Below, piece after piece: positions 20,541 to 29,492 of a stretch of 64,000 nucleotides of DNA (position 1 is its first letter; every line of letters begins with the position of its first letter). The stretch is taken from the NCBI GenBank assembly GCA_902799665.1, contig CADCBK010000001.1, positions 1-64,000 of the forward strand, in the 5' to 3' direction. The notes under the pieces are model-generated. The model made no database searches. It was not told where the DNA came from and saw only the letters and a program-made list of their open reading frames with translations. Made by a program: the position numbers and the translations under genes. The DNA comes from an uncultured Spirochaetaceae bacterium (lineage in GTDB: Bacteria > Spirochaetota > Spirochaetia > Treponematales > Treponemataceae).

Positions 20541-23500
20541 TTAGAATACGTTGGCCCTTAAGCCAAGCGAATACTGGAAGACAACTCTGGCAATGTCAAT
20601 GCCGCTAGTGTCCGTCGGGATGAACCACAATTGGAATTCCGTGTAGGCGCTTATCGTCTTAAACGCCTTCCACTTTGCAAAGTGCATCCTTGGGAATTCT
20701 ATCTGCGCTATTACGGCGCTCAACATCTGGCCGCTGCCAGACGCCGATTCGTTAAAGTACTTAAAGCTGGCTCCTACAGCCAAGTTGGCGCTAAGCCAGT
20801 CCCAGTCGTGGCCGAACATCCAGCCAAACGGCAAACTGGCTACGTTGGCGATAATCTTAAATCCAAGAACCGCGCTTCCGCCGTAGCGCATCTGGCTGCC
20901 CGGCTTGAATATGTCGCGCTGCTGCTGGGTAAACTGGCCCCAGTTGAACTGCAAGCGAACGTTGTCGTCAAAGAATGTAAGTCCAAGGCCAATGTCGAAC
21001 AATGTGGCGCCCCAGAAGCTTGTGTCAATGTACAAGCCTTGGATGAACTTTGGAACGCCGTAGCTGTTCTTGTCGCCCTTTCGCAAGGCCAGCTTGACTT
21101 CAGACAAGCCCACGTCGTCGCTGCTCAAGCCGCTGAACATCAAGTTTTGGTTGTAGCGGCCGCCAACGCCAGGCGCGATGATGCGAACAAAAGGCGCGGT
21201 CTTGTCGATTTGCACGATGCAGCGGGTCACGGCGATTTCGCCGTTGGCCATCTTGGCCCTTATCAAAAGGAAGTGGTATCCTTCCGCCAAATCGTCGTTC
21301 TCAATTCTGTACGACCACTTGGCCTTCTTGCTTATCTGCGTGAACGTTCGTCCGTTGTTAAAGCTAATCTCAACGCTCATGACTTTTCTAAGCGCCAAGT
21401 CTTCCTTAAGGTCTTTTCCGCCCTTCTTCTTGGAAGCGATCACTTCGGCGTCGCTTGTCGAATAGCCGGCCGATCCCTTAATCGTCGGGCGGTCGTAGGC
21501 AAAGTCGCCGTAGTCAAAGTTCTCGATTCTAATCCACGGACCGTAGGCGTTGTAGTCAACCGTCTGCTTTATTGAGTCGATTGTAGAACCGCCTTCAAGC
21601 GTGGCGCGGACAAAGTATGTGTGCAAGCCTTCCTCAAACTGGCCTTCGTCAATCGGGAACTTGTAGTAATTCGTTTCGCTCGGAACAGTTTCGGCGATGT
21701 TCTTGTTGTCAAAGTAAAGGTTAAGCTTTTCTACCTTTCTCTCCGCGCGGACGGAACCTACAATCGTAAAGGCGCCCTGCTTGCGCTCGCCGTTAAGAGG
21801 ATAGTAAATGTCAACGTTGGCCGCCGCGATTCTCTTGTCCAAAGTCACGTTGCGGCTGACGCTGGTCTGGTTTCCGGCAGCGTCGATTCCTGTAAGCTTT
21901 ACGTTATACAAGCCGTTCTCAAGCGGCGTCATGTCAATCGTCTCGGTGATTACGCGGTCAACGCTCATCTTTCTGTTTCTGAAAGACGATGGAACGGCGC
22001 GGCCGTCCAAGCTCGTTATGGTCAGCGTAAGCTCTTCCAAGCTGATGTTGTCCAAAGTAAAGCCTGAGAAGAACAAGGGGCCTGAAGTCTTGGAATCGTC
22101 AAGCGGCAGCTCCAAGTTGATTTCGGGCTTGGTGTTGTCGGTGTTGATTTGAGAAGAATACAATGAAGTTATGTCGTAGTTGTCCGTCGTTCTGATAAAG
22201 ACAACGTGCGTTCCGTCAGGCAACACGCGGGTGTCAAATGTGTATGACCAACTTGTCGTTCCTTCGGCCAAGTTGTAGCTGTTGCCGTTGTCCAAAGAAA
22301 CTTCAACGCTCTTGATTCCGTTGGCGTCGCTGGCTCGTCCGCGCAATGTGACGATTTCCTTTTGGGTCGTGTTGATGTCTGGAGCGGTCATTTCGCAAAC
22401 AGGCTCGGCAAGCGACACGCGGAACTTTTGCTCCACAGTGCGTCCGCGCACGCCGTTGATGTCCATCGCGTACATATAGATGATGTGCTCGTTGTCCGTC
22501 ATTTCAGACAAGGGAACGTCAATCTTAAAGCTGTAGCTGGGCTCCGCCGCGGCCGGCCTAAAGGGGCCTTTGTCAATTCTATAAGCGACTGTGCAAGGAC
22601 CGTCGTCGTCAAGGACGACGCCGGAAATAGTAAAGTCCTTTGTGATTACCTGGTTTTCAAACGGAAGCTGAATTTGAACAACCGGCAAGTCGCTTTCGCG
22701 GTCAACCTTAAATTCAAATTCCTCAATCTTAGTTTCGTTTCCGGCCGCGTCGGTAACGATGAACGACATTGTTTGGTCCAAAGCCAAGTCGTCGTCTCCG
22801 ACAATTGTGTGCGGCATTACCGTAAGCGGAATCGGGCTTCTTCTAACGCCGGCCCGGCCGTCCCTTGACGTAGGAGAGCCGTATTCCGTCTTGGCCAAAG
22901 CGCCGTTGTCGCTCGCCAATATCGCGATTGTGTTGATGCCGTTCAAAACCGCTTCCGCTTCGGGAACAACAATCCGCGCTTCGGGCGGCGTGACGTCCTT
23001 GCAAACCGCCGTCCTGTAAAAGCTTGTCAAGCCGGAAGTGTTCTTGGCGCGAATGTCAATCGGTATCAAGCCTTCCTCGCGCTCGGCGGTGTTGATGTCA
23101 GTGTAAATGTTCACGCTTTGGGCGCCAGTCCTAAACGGAATCGGCGTCCAGTTTTGGCCGTTGTCGGTAGAGCATTCAAGCAAGACAACGCCGGACGGAT
23201 CAGATACCGTTCCCTGCAAGCGGATGGAATTCCTTACCCAAGCGAAACCTTCAGGATTCTTAATGTCAAACACAGGTCCGTCTTCGCTGACAACCAAGTT
23301 GACGGCGGGGCTTGTGTAGCTTTTTCCGTTGGCGTCAACGGCGCGGATTTGAACGCCCCTAAAGTTGCCGCCGTTTTCGCAAGACAAGGTGACTGCGTTT
23401 CCTTCGACGCTGGCGCTCATGCCGGCCCAGCCGCCGATGACGCTGGCCGTAATCGGGCCTGGCGCGTTGACATAGGCAGTCAAAGTTTTATGGGGCAAAA

Positions 23501-25694
23501 CATAGGCGTTGAATTCATCGCTATAGTAAGTGTCGCCGTCCGTCGCCCAGAAAATTTTCTTGTTGTCCTCAATGTCGTCCGCATCATGTTCGCGCGCGAT
23601 TATAATTTGTCCGCCAAATTTTTTTACATAGTCCTTTCCAATAGCGCAAGTGATTTCTATGTTAGTGGCGCGCGCGGGCAAGGCGGCCAAATTGATGACT
23701 GCGCGCTGGGCCGGCTCGCCCTTGGCGACGCGGCTTAAGCTCATCGGACGCGCCTCATAACTTTCTTTTTCGCCAGGCCGCGCCGCTCCCCAAAGCTTGT
23801 AAGTGATGATTGGGGTTTCCATCGATTGAATGTCAAGAATCATTTGGACCGGCGCGCTTTTTGGGTCTTTGTCCATTATCAAGCGCATTCCGGGCGTGTA
23901 TTCCATTCCGCCAATGCTTTCGATTTTAGCGCTAAGTCGCTCGTCCTCAATTGCAGGATCGATTGTAAATGAAGGATCCGCCTTTATGTCTGTAAGGTTT
24001 GAGACATAAACGCAGGTCGTGTATTCGGCCTCGCGGCCAAGCGTGTCGGCCACATGGAATTTAAGCTCAACGACGCCCCAAGGCAAGGCGCTTATCGGAA
24101 TTGAGAAAACCTTCTTGGAATCTTTGTCGCTTACCGAAACATGGTTCGGCTCGGCCTTGCTTCCGGCCTTGCCGTAGCTGTACCAAGCCTGCGCGAATCC
24201 AGCGCTTGAGCCGGCCTCAATCTCAATGTTTCCGCCCTGCTCCGGGCTTATTTCCTTTCCATAAGAAAGCGGACCCGCTCCCGCTCCGCCAGAAATTTTC
24301 GGAGAGCCAAAGTAAGGCTTTTCGCCGGTCGTCTTAAACTCAACTGTAGTCGCGCTTCCTTCGACGTCGTAAATGTCAATCGCGCTCACAGAAACCTTGT
24401 GAACGCCGCCGCCAATGGACTTTGTGTCTATCAAGCTCTTATAGAAAACGCTCTGCGTTTCCATCAAGGCGATTTCGCTTCCGTCCAAAAGAATGCGAAC
24501 CGCCTTAACGTTGTCGTCGTCGGTCGCGACGCCGCGTACAAAGAAGTCTTCCGGCTTTCCGTAATTGGCGCCCGCTTGCGGCCAGTCGATTCGGACAACA
24601 GGCTTGTCGCCGTTTGGATCGATTGTAACGTTTCGAGTCTCGCTGCTTACGTTGCCGGCGGTGTCGACGGCTGTAATCGTAAGCTTTCCGTTCTTGTTCT
24701 TTTTTACGTCCGGGAATTCATGGACCCAATAGGGGTTTCCGGCGATGATTTCAAAGTCGCCTTTTTCGCCGTTGTATTCCCAAGTGAGCGACTTAAGGCC
24801 TACAATATCGTTGGCCGAACCAGCCGCGGCAAAAGCGCCCTTTACCGGAACCTTTTCCTGCGGGAAGGCTATGTTGATTTTCGGCTTTGTGTTGTCAACA
24901 AACAGCAAGAAGGGATAAAAGCCGATCGAGCCTTGGCTGTCATGGGCAAAGAACCACATTACGGCCGGACCGTCGGGCATTTTCCTTGTGTCCAAGTTAA
25001 AGTCAAACGTTGCGTTGGGAGACTTCTTTTCACGCTTAAGCTTGATTGTCTCAAAGCTGGCGCCTTCGTCTACAGAAAAGTCCATCGCGGTGACGCCGTT
25101 TCCGTCTTCGACAGTTCCCTCAAAGTGAATCGTTCCGCTGACCAAAGTTCCCATAGTGAAATTTGTGACTTCCGTCAAAGGCTCCTTGCGGTCAAGGCAC
25201 CAAACGTTCTTCACTGAATTTCCTTTGACGCCGTTGATGTCGACGCCGTAAGCTTCTATGGTGTGGTTTCCTTCTTCCAAATTTGTCGTGTCTACAAAGT
25301 ACGACCAGAATTCCTTTCCCTTGGCGCGGACGGGCTCGCCGCCGTCAAGAATCAACTCAACGTAATCAACGGCGTCGTCGTCGATACAAGTTCCTACTAT
25401 ATTAAGGTTGCCTGGAACGCGCAGGTTCGGTTCTGGGTTTGTGATTCCGATAATGGGCAAATCGGATTTGGGGTCGATGAAAATGTTAAAGGGTCCGCCA
25501 AAAGTTGTGTTTCCGCCCTTGTCTCGGGCGGTAACGATAACGTTGTATTTGCCCTTTTTGTCGTTAATGTCAAACGTTTCCTGCCAACTGTTCATGTTTT
25601 CAACAGTTCGCTCGGTAACGTCACGGGCAAAAAGGTTCGCCGCGGCGGCAAGGAGTAAGAGAATTGTTCCAATTCGCGCAAAAGTTTTCTTCAT
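20541..25694 (-). CDS. Ig-like repeat protein with C-terminal outer-membrane beta-barrel (1717 aa)
   Basis: First gene of the giant-protein operon. It has a cleavable signal (hydrophobic core LLLLAAAANLFA, likely cut after Ala) and no lipobox. Residues from about 30 to 1,540 are Ig-like units (repeated DPxGDKPVVRI and VDNTKP patterns). The last ~170 residues change character: alternating aromatic/hydrophobic strands (FDIGLGLTFF, AVLGFKIIANV, LAVGASFKYF) ending in GLRANVF with C-terminal Phe, as expected of an outer-membrane barrel. The barrel could anchor the protein and, by inference, organise or export the two lipoproteins encoded behind it. The start lacks a strong Shine-Dalgarno; a good promoter lies about 85-113 bp upstream. 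Confidence 0.8.
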   Translation of the reverse strand: MKKTFARIGTILLLLAAAANLFARDVTERTVENMNSWQETFDINDKKGKYNVIVTARDKGGNTTFGGPFNIFIDPKSDLPIIGITNPEPNLRVPGNLNIVGTCIDDDAVDYVELILDGGEPVRAKGKEFWSYFVDTTNLEEGNHTIEAYGVDINGVKGNSVKNVWCLDRKEPLTEVTNFTMGTLVSGTIHFEGTVEDGNGVTAMDFSVDEGASFETIKLKREKKSPNATFDFNLDTRKMPDGPAVMWFFAHDSQGSIGFYPFLLFVDNTKPKINIAFPQEKVPVKGAFAAAGSANDIVGLKSLTWEYNGEKGDFEIIAGNPYWVHEFPDVKKNKNGKLTITAVDTAGNVSSETRNVTIDPNGDKPVVRIDWPQAGANYGKPEDFFVRGVATDDDNVKAVRILLDGSEIALMETQSVFYKSLIDTKSIGGGVHKVSVSAIDIYDVEGSATTVEFKTTGEKPYFGSPKISGGAGAGPLSYGKEISPEQGGNIEIEAGSSAGFAQAWYSYGKAGSKAEPNHVSVSDKDSKKVFSIPISALPWGVVELKFHVADTLGREAEYTTCVYVSNLTDIKADPSFTIDPAIEDERLSAKIESIGGMEYTPGMRLIMDKDPKSAPVQMILDIQSMETPIITYKLWGAARPGEKESYEARPMSLSRVAKGEPAQRAVINLAALPARATNIEITCAIGKDYVKKFGGQIIIAREHDADDIEDNKKIFWATDGDTYYSDEFNAYVLPHKTLTAYVNAPGPITASVIGGWAGMSASVEGNAVTLSCENGGNFRGVQIRAVDANGKSYTSPAVNLVVSEDGPVFDIKNPEGFAWVRNSIRLQGTVSDPSGVVLLECSTDNGQNWTPIPFRTGAQSVNIYTDINTAEREEGLIPIDIRAKNTSGLTSFYRTAVCKDVTPPEARIVVPEAEAVLNGINTIAILASDNGALAKTEYGSPTSRDGRAGVRRSPIPLTVMPHTIVGDDDLALDQTMSFIVTDAAGNETKIEEFEFKVDRESDLPVVQIQLPFENQVITKDFTISGVVLDDDGPCTVAYRIDKGPFRPAAAEPSYSFKIDVPLSEMTDNEHIIYMYAMDINGVRGRTVEQKFRVSLAEPVCEMTAPDINTTQKEIVTLRGRASDANGIKSVEVSLDNGNSYNLAEGTTSWSYTFDTRVLPDGTHVVFIRTTDNYDITSLYSSQINTDNTKPEINLELPLDDSKTSGPLFFSGFTLDNISLEELTLTITSLDGRAVPSSFRNRKMSVDRVITETIDMTPLENGLYNVKLTGIDAAGNQTSVSRNVTLDKRIAAANVDIYYPLNGERKQGAFTIVGSVRAERKVEKLNLYFDNKNIAETVPSETNYYKFPIDEGQFEEGLHTYFVRATLEGGSTIDSIKQTVDYNAYGPWIRIENFDYGDFAYDRPTIKGSAGYSTSDAEVIASKKKGGKDLKEDLALRKVMSVEISFNNGRTFTQISKKAKWSYRIENDDLAEGYHFLLIRAKMANGEIAVTRCIVQIDKTAPFVRIIAPGVGGRYNQNLMFSGLSSDDVGLSEVKLALRKGDKNSYGVPKFIQGLYIDTSFWGATLFDIGLGLTFFDDNVRLQFNWGQFTQQQRDIFKPGSQMRYGGSAVLGFKIIANVASLPFGWMFGHDWDWLSANLAVGASFKYFNESASGSGQMLSAVIAQIEFPRMHFAKWKAFKTISAYTEFQLWFIPTDTSGIDIARVVFQYSLGLRANVF

Positions 25695-25778
25695 AATCTT
25701 AGCCCATCAACAAGCATTTTTGTCCGCGGCCCCTTCCCATTCCACAAGACAACACTCTGCCCATTCTCCCTATATATA

Positions 25779-25807
25779 ATTATTAGACTTTTTTGAGATT
25801 TTGTCAA
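25779..25807 (-). promoter_or_regulatory. Sigma-70 promoter of the giant-protein operon
   Basis: On the minus strand TTGACA is followed by a 17-nt spacer and AATAAT, giving an inferred leader of about 75 nt before the ATG at 25694. The surrounding 259-nt intergenic stretch (25695-25953) is AT-rich and otherwise holds only the divergent sirtuin promoter. Confidence 0.7.
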
Positions 25808-25918
25808 ACAAATTCGTCAAAAATTTATCTATACATACTTATCCGCTTTAAATATCGGTTAAATTCCATTTTTCATTAAGCCATTTATTATTAAATTGTT
25901 ATAATTTGTCATAAAACA

Positions 25919-25947
25919 TTGATTTTCAGAAAATTCGGCGCTATAAT
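25919..25947 (+). promoter_or_regulatory. Promoter of the sirtuin gene, predicted leaderless
   Basis: TTGATT, a 17-nt spacer and a perfect TATAAT end only six bases before the ATG at 25954, so the predicted start of transcription coincides with the A of the start codon. No Shine-Dalgarno precedes the ATG. A second TATAAT at 25900-25905 without a clear -35 is the alternative. Confidence 0.6.
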
Positions 25948-25953
25948 TTTTGT

Positions 25954-26691
25954 ATGGCAAATTATATTGAACAGTTGCAGGCGATAATCGACGGATCAAG
26001 CAAAATCGTCTTTTTTGGAGGAGCGGGCGTTTCCACCGAAAGCGGAATCCCCGACTTTAGAAGCCAGGACGGCCTTTACAGCCAAAAATGGAAGTATCCG
26101 CCCGAGACCATAATCAGCCGCTCTTTCTTTGACTCAGACCCCAAGGAATTCTACCGCTTTTACCGCGAAAAGCTAATCATAAAGGGCGTCCAACCCAACG
26201 CGGCCCACTACAAGCTGGCCGAACTTGAAAAAGCCGGAAAGCTTTTGGCCGTCGTCACCCAAAACATAGACGGCTTGCATCAGGCCGCCGGCAGCCAAAA
26301 AATCTACGAGCTGCACGGCTCCACCCTGCGAAACTTTTGCATGGACTGCGGCGCCCCTTACGACATAGACTTTATCGCCAATTCGGCCTCTTCGCCGGAC
26401 AGCCTTCCCCGCTGTACAAAATGCGGGGGCCTTGTAAAGCCCGACGTCGTCCTTTACGAAGAAGGCCTTGACGACAACGTAATAAACGGAGCAGTCCAAG
26501 CCATCGCCGCCGCCGACACGCTTATAATCGGCGGAACCTCGCTGGTGGTATACCCGGCGGCCGGCCTAATAAATTACTTTAATGGAAACAAAATCGTTTT
26601 AATAAACAAGTCCGAGACCGCCGCCGACAGCAAGGCCGACTTGGTCATCCACGACTCGATTGGAAAGGTTTTTAGCCAAATCAAGGTTTAA
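25954..26691 (+). CDS. cobB: NAD-dependent protein deacylase, Sir2 family
   Basis: Sirtuin of 245 residues, normal for the bacterial class. It removes acyl groups from protein lysines with cleavage of NAD+, in the cytoplasm. The NAD-binding motif GAGVSTESGIPDFRS is at residues 23-37, TQNIDGLH at about 102-109, and the catalytic His121 is in ELHGS. The zinc site is Cys129/Cys132 and Cys154/Cys157. GGTSLVVYPAAG near the C-terminus completes the Rossmann fold. It stands alone: divergent from the surface operon and convergent with the GH43 gene. The ATG was chosen because the alignment starts there; it appears to be read from a leaderless transcript. Confidence 0.93.
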   Translation: MANYIEQLQAIIDGSSKIVFFGGAGVSTESGIPDFRSQDGLYSQKWKYPPETIISRSFFDSDPKEFYRFYREKLIIKGVQPNAAHYKLAELEKAGKLLAVVTQNIDGLHQAAGSQKIYELHGSTLRNFCMDCGAPYDIDFIANSASSPDSLPRCTKCGGLVKPDVVLYEEGLDDNVINGAVQAIAAADTLIIGGTSLVVYPAAGLINYFNGNKIVLINKSETAADSKADLVIHDSIGKVFSQIKV

Positions 26692-26721
26692 AAAAACAAG
26701 AGCCAAGCGCTCGCTTGGCTC
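26690..26721 (-). terminator. Terminator downstream of the GH43 gene
   Basis: Between convergent genes, GAGCCAAGCG pairs with CGCTTGGCTC (26700-26721). On the minus strand the stem is followed by a T-rich run (TTGTTTTTTT), so it terminates the GH43 transcript. For the sirtuin strand the stem has no T-tract after it. Confidence 0.75.
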
Positions 26722-26744
26722 CAAAATCACGGCGCGGCCGCCCT

Positions 26745-28400
26745 TCACTCGGCCTTGCTGTATGTAAAGTACTCAAAATCGGCGTAATTCGCGTATTCGG
26801 CCATGTCAATGCAGAACATTCCGACAAAGGCGCCCGTAAAACCCATTCCGCCGTATTCGTCCGTAAGCTTGTTCACGTCCAAAAGCGGCCTAATCGGTCG
26901 CCAAGCCTTTCCGTCAAGCGAATAAGAGAACACAGCCGTGTCATAGTTGGCGCTAACCTTTAGCCAAAGCGGGCCGTCTTTGGGTACCGCAATCTTTTGC
27001 CCTTCCCTGTAGTCGCCCAACATGAATGACTGGAACTGAATCACGCGGCCCAGCTCTTCGTCGTAGGTCACGCACAAATTATACTGGGTTGTCTCGCTGT
27101 AACGGTAGGTCAAGCCGGCCAAATGCTGGAAGTATGTCGGGTTGAACTCCATTTTTGTCTCGGCCTCAAAGACAAAGTCCGTCTGCCTGCGGCACAAAAT
27201 ACCCTGCTCAAAGGTTGAAACCGGCGACTGGCCGCCGACGATTCTTAAAAAGCCCTTTCGCGCGTCAATGCTAAAGCGCTTGCTCTTTTTTCCAAAAATC
27301 GGAAGGCGCAAGGTCTTAAAGTCGGCCAAAAAGTCCAAGTCGTTAAAAGTGTATTTTGTCACGCGGCAATACTCGTCGGCGCGCTTTCCGACCAAATTAC
27401 GGTCTTTTTCGCCGGGAAGCTGCTCGGCTTTTGCGGGAACCTCAACATAATCCGGCGGAGTGTTTTTAAGGCTGCCGTCCGCTTGCATTACCCACGGCCA
27501 GTCGTCCTGCCACTTTATTTCGGCAAAGGAAGTTTCGCGGCCCAGCGGGCAGTTTTTTGTTCCCGGCAAGGGACGGCCGCAAAGGTAAAACAAATAAGTT
27601 TTTCCGTCGGCGCCTTCCGCCCATTGGCCGTGGCCGGCTTTTTGGATTTTTAGCTCAGGATGGCCGTAAGCGCTAATCAAGGGATTTGTCGGATGCAGCT
27701 CGTAGGGGCCAAAGACGCTGCGCGAACGGCCTACCGTAATCGCGTGCTCGTAGCTGGTTCCGCCCTCCGCGCTGATTATGTAATACCAGCCGTTCCTCTT
27801 GTAAAGGTGGGTGCCTTCAACGCAGCCGATGTCGCTTCCTGTAAAAATCTTTTTTGGCTTTCCGATAAGGCGCTTTTTTGTGGCGCTGTATTCCTGCAAC
27901 AAAATGCCGGTAAACTGGGGCGCGCCGTCGATGTGGTTTACCGTGGCCTTGCGGTAATCCCATTCCATGTTAATGTACCAGTGGCGGCCGTCGTCGTCGT
28001 GGAACATCGACGGGTCAAAGCCCGAAGCGTTCAAGAAAACCGGATCCGACCAAGGGCCTTCTATGCTTTCCGCCGTGGTCAAAAAGTTGGGAGTGTCTTT
28101 CCAAGGGCCCGCGTTCCAAGAGCGGACGTTGGTGTAGATAAGCCAAAATTTTCCTTCAGAATATGACAGGCATGGCGCCCAAATTCCGCAGGACTCAATG
28201 TTTCCTGCCATATTCAAAAGGCGCTCCTCGCTTAATGGAGAAGGAACGCTTGTCCAATGGACCAAATCCTTAGACCTATGCAGCTCAACGCCTGGATACC
28301 ATTCAAAGGTTGAATTGGCTATAAAATACTCGCCGTTTACATAACAAATGGAAGGGTCGGCGTGAAAGCCGGTCAAAATAGGATTGAATGCTTTGGACAC
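26745..28400 (-). CDS. xynB: Glycoside hydrolase family 43 beta-xylosidase
   Basis: Predicted to release xylose (or arabinose) from the non-reducing end of xylo-oligosaccharides. There is no signal peptide, so it acts in the cytoplasm on imported sugars. The GH43 five-blade propeller covers about residues 1-320, with the expected acidic triad: Asp15 (HADPS), Asp129 (GFDPSMF) and Glu195 (CVEGTHLY). The C-terminal ~200 residues form the beta-sandwich domain typical of xylosidases of this family. I chose a GTG start at 28400 because GAGGA lies just upstream and homologues begin near this AFNPILTGFHADPS; an in-frame ATG 24 codons earlier would add a non-homologous extension. It follows the sugar ABC transporter genes on the same strand, separated by two hairpins. 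Confidence 0.88.
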   Translation of the reverse strand: MSKAFNPILTGFHADPSICYVNGEYFIANSTFEWYPGVELHRSKDLVHWTSVPSPLSEERLLNMAGNIESCGIWAPCLSYSEGKFWLIYTNVRSWNAGPWKDTPNFLTTAESIEGPWSDPVFLNASGFDPSMFHDDDGRHWYINMEWDYRKATVNHIDGAPQFTGILLQEYSATKKRLIGKPKKIFTGSDIGCVEGTHLYKRNGWYYIISAEGGTSYEHAITVGRSRSVFGPYELHPTNPLISAYGHPELKIQKAGHGQWAEGADGKTYLFYLCGRPLPGTKNCPLGRETSFAEIKWQDDWPWVMQADGSLKNTPPDYVEVPAKAEQLPGEKDRNLVGKRADEYCRVTKYTFNDLDFLADFKTLRLPIFGKKSKRFSIDARKGFLRIVGGQSPVSTFEQGILCRRQTDFVFEAETKMEFNPTYFQHLAGLTYRYSETTQYNLCVTYDEELGRVIQFQSFMLGDYREGQKIAVPKDGPLWLKVSANYDTAVFSYSLDGKAWRPIRPLLDVNKLTDEYGGMGFTGAFVGMFCIDMAEYANYADFEYFTYSKAE

Positions 28401-28438
28401 TTTTTTTTTCCTCAAAATGGGAATTTTCAACAAAAACC

Positions 28439-28478
28439 GCGATGTTTGCCTGCCATGGAAAATGGCGGGCAAACTCGC
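28439..28478 (-). other. Long imperfect hairpin in the GH43 leader
   Basis: The arms (28439-28456 and 28462-28478) pair over about 17 bp with one bulge and one wobble around a short GGAAA loop. It lies 39 nt upstream of the GTG start. On the minus strand a GGTTTTTG run follows, so it could act as a weak terminator, attenuator or mRNA-stabilising stem. Confidence 0.55.
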
Positions 28479-28483
28479 AAGCC

Positions 28484-28514
28484 AAAAAAAAACCGCGCTG
28501 CCGCGGTTTTTTTT
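28484..28514 (-). terminator. Terminator after the ABC permease genes
   Basis: A stem CCGCG-CTGC-CGCGG is flanked by nine A on one side and eight T on the other, so it can terminate in both directions. On the minus strand it lies just after the last permease gene (stop at 28522) and before the GH43 gene, so GH43 is either partly uncoupled from the transporter or reached by read-through. Confidence 0.8.
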
Positions 28515-28521
28515 AGCGCTA

Positions 28522-29481
28522 TTACTCTTTTACGCCGCCCATTGAAACGCCCGAGATGATGAAGCGTGACATGAAGCAGTAGAAGATGATAATCGGAATC
28601 AACGAAACGGCGATACCCATGTAGATGGCGCCGAACTCAGTTCGGTAGATGTCGCCGCGCAAGAGCTGAACGAAAATCGGCAAAGTCTTCTTGCTGTCTG
28701 TCTGAAGCAAAATCATAGGAGTAACAAAGTTGTTCCAAGAACCGACAAAGCAGAAAATCGCTTGCGTCGCCAAAGCGGGCGACATAATCGGAAGAACAAT
28801 CTGGTTGAAAATCTTGTACTCGCCCGCTCCGTCAATGCGGCCGGCGTCAATCAATTCCAACGAAAGAACGGACGCCATGTACTGTCGCATGAACAATACG
28901 GTGGCCGAACTGGCGATTGCCGGAATAATCAACGGAATGAAGCTGTCAACCAAGTGGATGCTCGACATGAACTGGTAGAAACCGACGAACGAAATCGAAG
29001 CCGGAATCATCATAACGAACATGATGAAAGCCCAGATGAAGGCTCTTCCCTTAAAGCGGTATACGTGCAAGGCATAAGCTGTCAAAGAAGAGAAGTAAAC
29101 GTTCAAGCCTGTGCAGCAAATCGCGATGATGGCCGAGTTAAGGAAGCCCTGCCAAATCTGGAATTTACCAGCCTTAAAGAACAAAATCCAATCGCCGATT
29201 TTGGCGAATTTTCCGGCATACTCTTTGGCGTGCTTGGCAAGCTCGTCAATCAAGCGTCCGCCGGCGGCAACCTTAAGGCCGGAACCTGTTGTAATCAAAA
29301 TGTTCCAGTTGTTGATAAGGCTCTTGCTGGGAAGCAAGGTTACGCCGGCGTTAATTTCCTCAGTCGTGCGGGTTGCGTTGACAAGCATCAACCAAACCGG
29401 AATGACCGCAATCAAAATAAACAGAACCATGAAAAAGTAAACTACGCTCTGTTTGGCAGTTTTAGCCGCTTTATAATCCAT
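28522..29481 (-). CDS. Carbohydrate ABC transporter permease (MalG/MsmG type)
   Basis: Inner-membrane subunit (319 aa) of a CUT1-type sugar importer. Six hydrophobic segments are visible, and the EAA loop that docks the ATPase is present (IDAGRIDGAGEYKIFNQIVLP, about residues 215-235). Between the first and second segments there is an extra polar stretch of roughly 45 residues (about 75-115) that is longer than usual for MalG-like subunits. GGAGG sits ten bases upstream of the ATG. It is 11 nt behind the partner permease. No ATPase gene is present; CUT1 systems often share a distant MsmX-type ATPase. Confidence 0.88.
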   Translation of the reverse strand: MDYKAAKTAKQSVVYFFMVLFILIAVIPVWLMLVNATRTTEEINAGVTLLPSKSLINNWNILITTGSGLKVAAGGRLIDELAKHAKEYAGKFAKIGDWILFFKAGKFQIWQGFLNSAIIAICCTGLNVYFSSLTAYALHVYRFKGRAFIWAFIMFVMMIPASISFVGFYQFMSSIHLVDSFIPLIIPAIASSATVLFMRQYMASVLSLELIDAGRIDGAGEYKIFNQIVLPIMSPALATQAIFCFVGSWNNFVTPMILLQTDSKKTLPIFVQLLRGDIYRTEFGAIYMGIAVSLIPIIIFYCFMSRFIISGVSMGGVKE

Positions 29482-29492
29482 TTTCTTTCCTC

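Noticed and set aside
20631-21575. Long plus-strand open frame (314 codons) opposite the barrel-anchored Ig gene, and similar frames opposite all three giant genes
   Set aside because: They mirror the codon structure of the real genes, have no ribosome site or family resemblance, and the minus-strand proteins are clearly genuine.
26745-28472. GH43 start at the upstream ATG (28472)
   Set aside because: It would translate through a strong hairpin and add 24 basic, non-family residues; GTG at 28400 has GAGGA before it.
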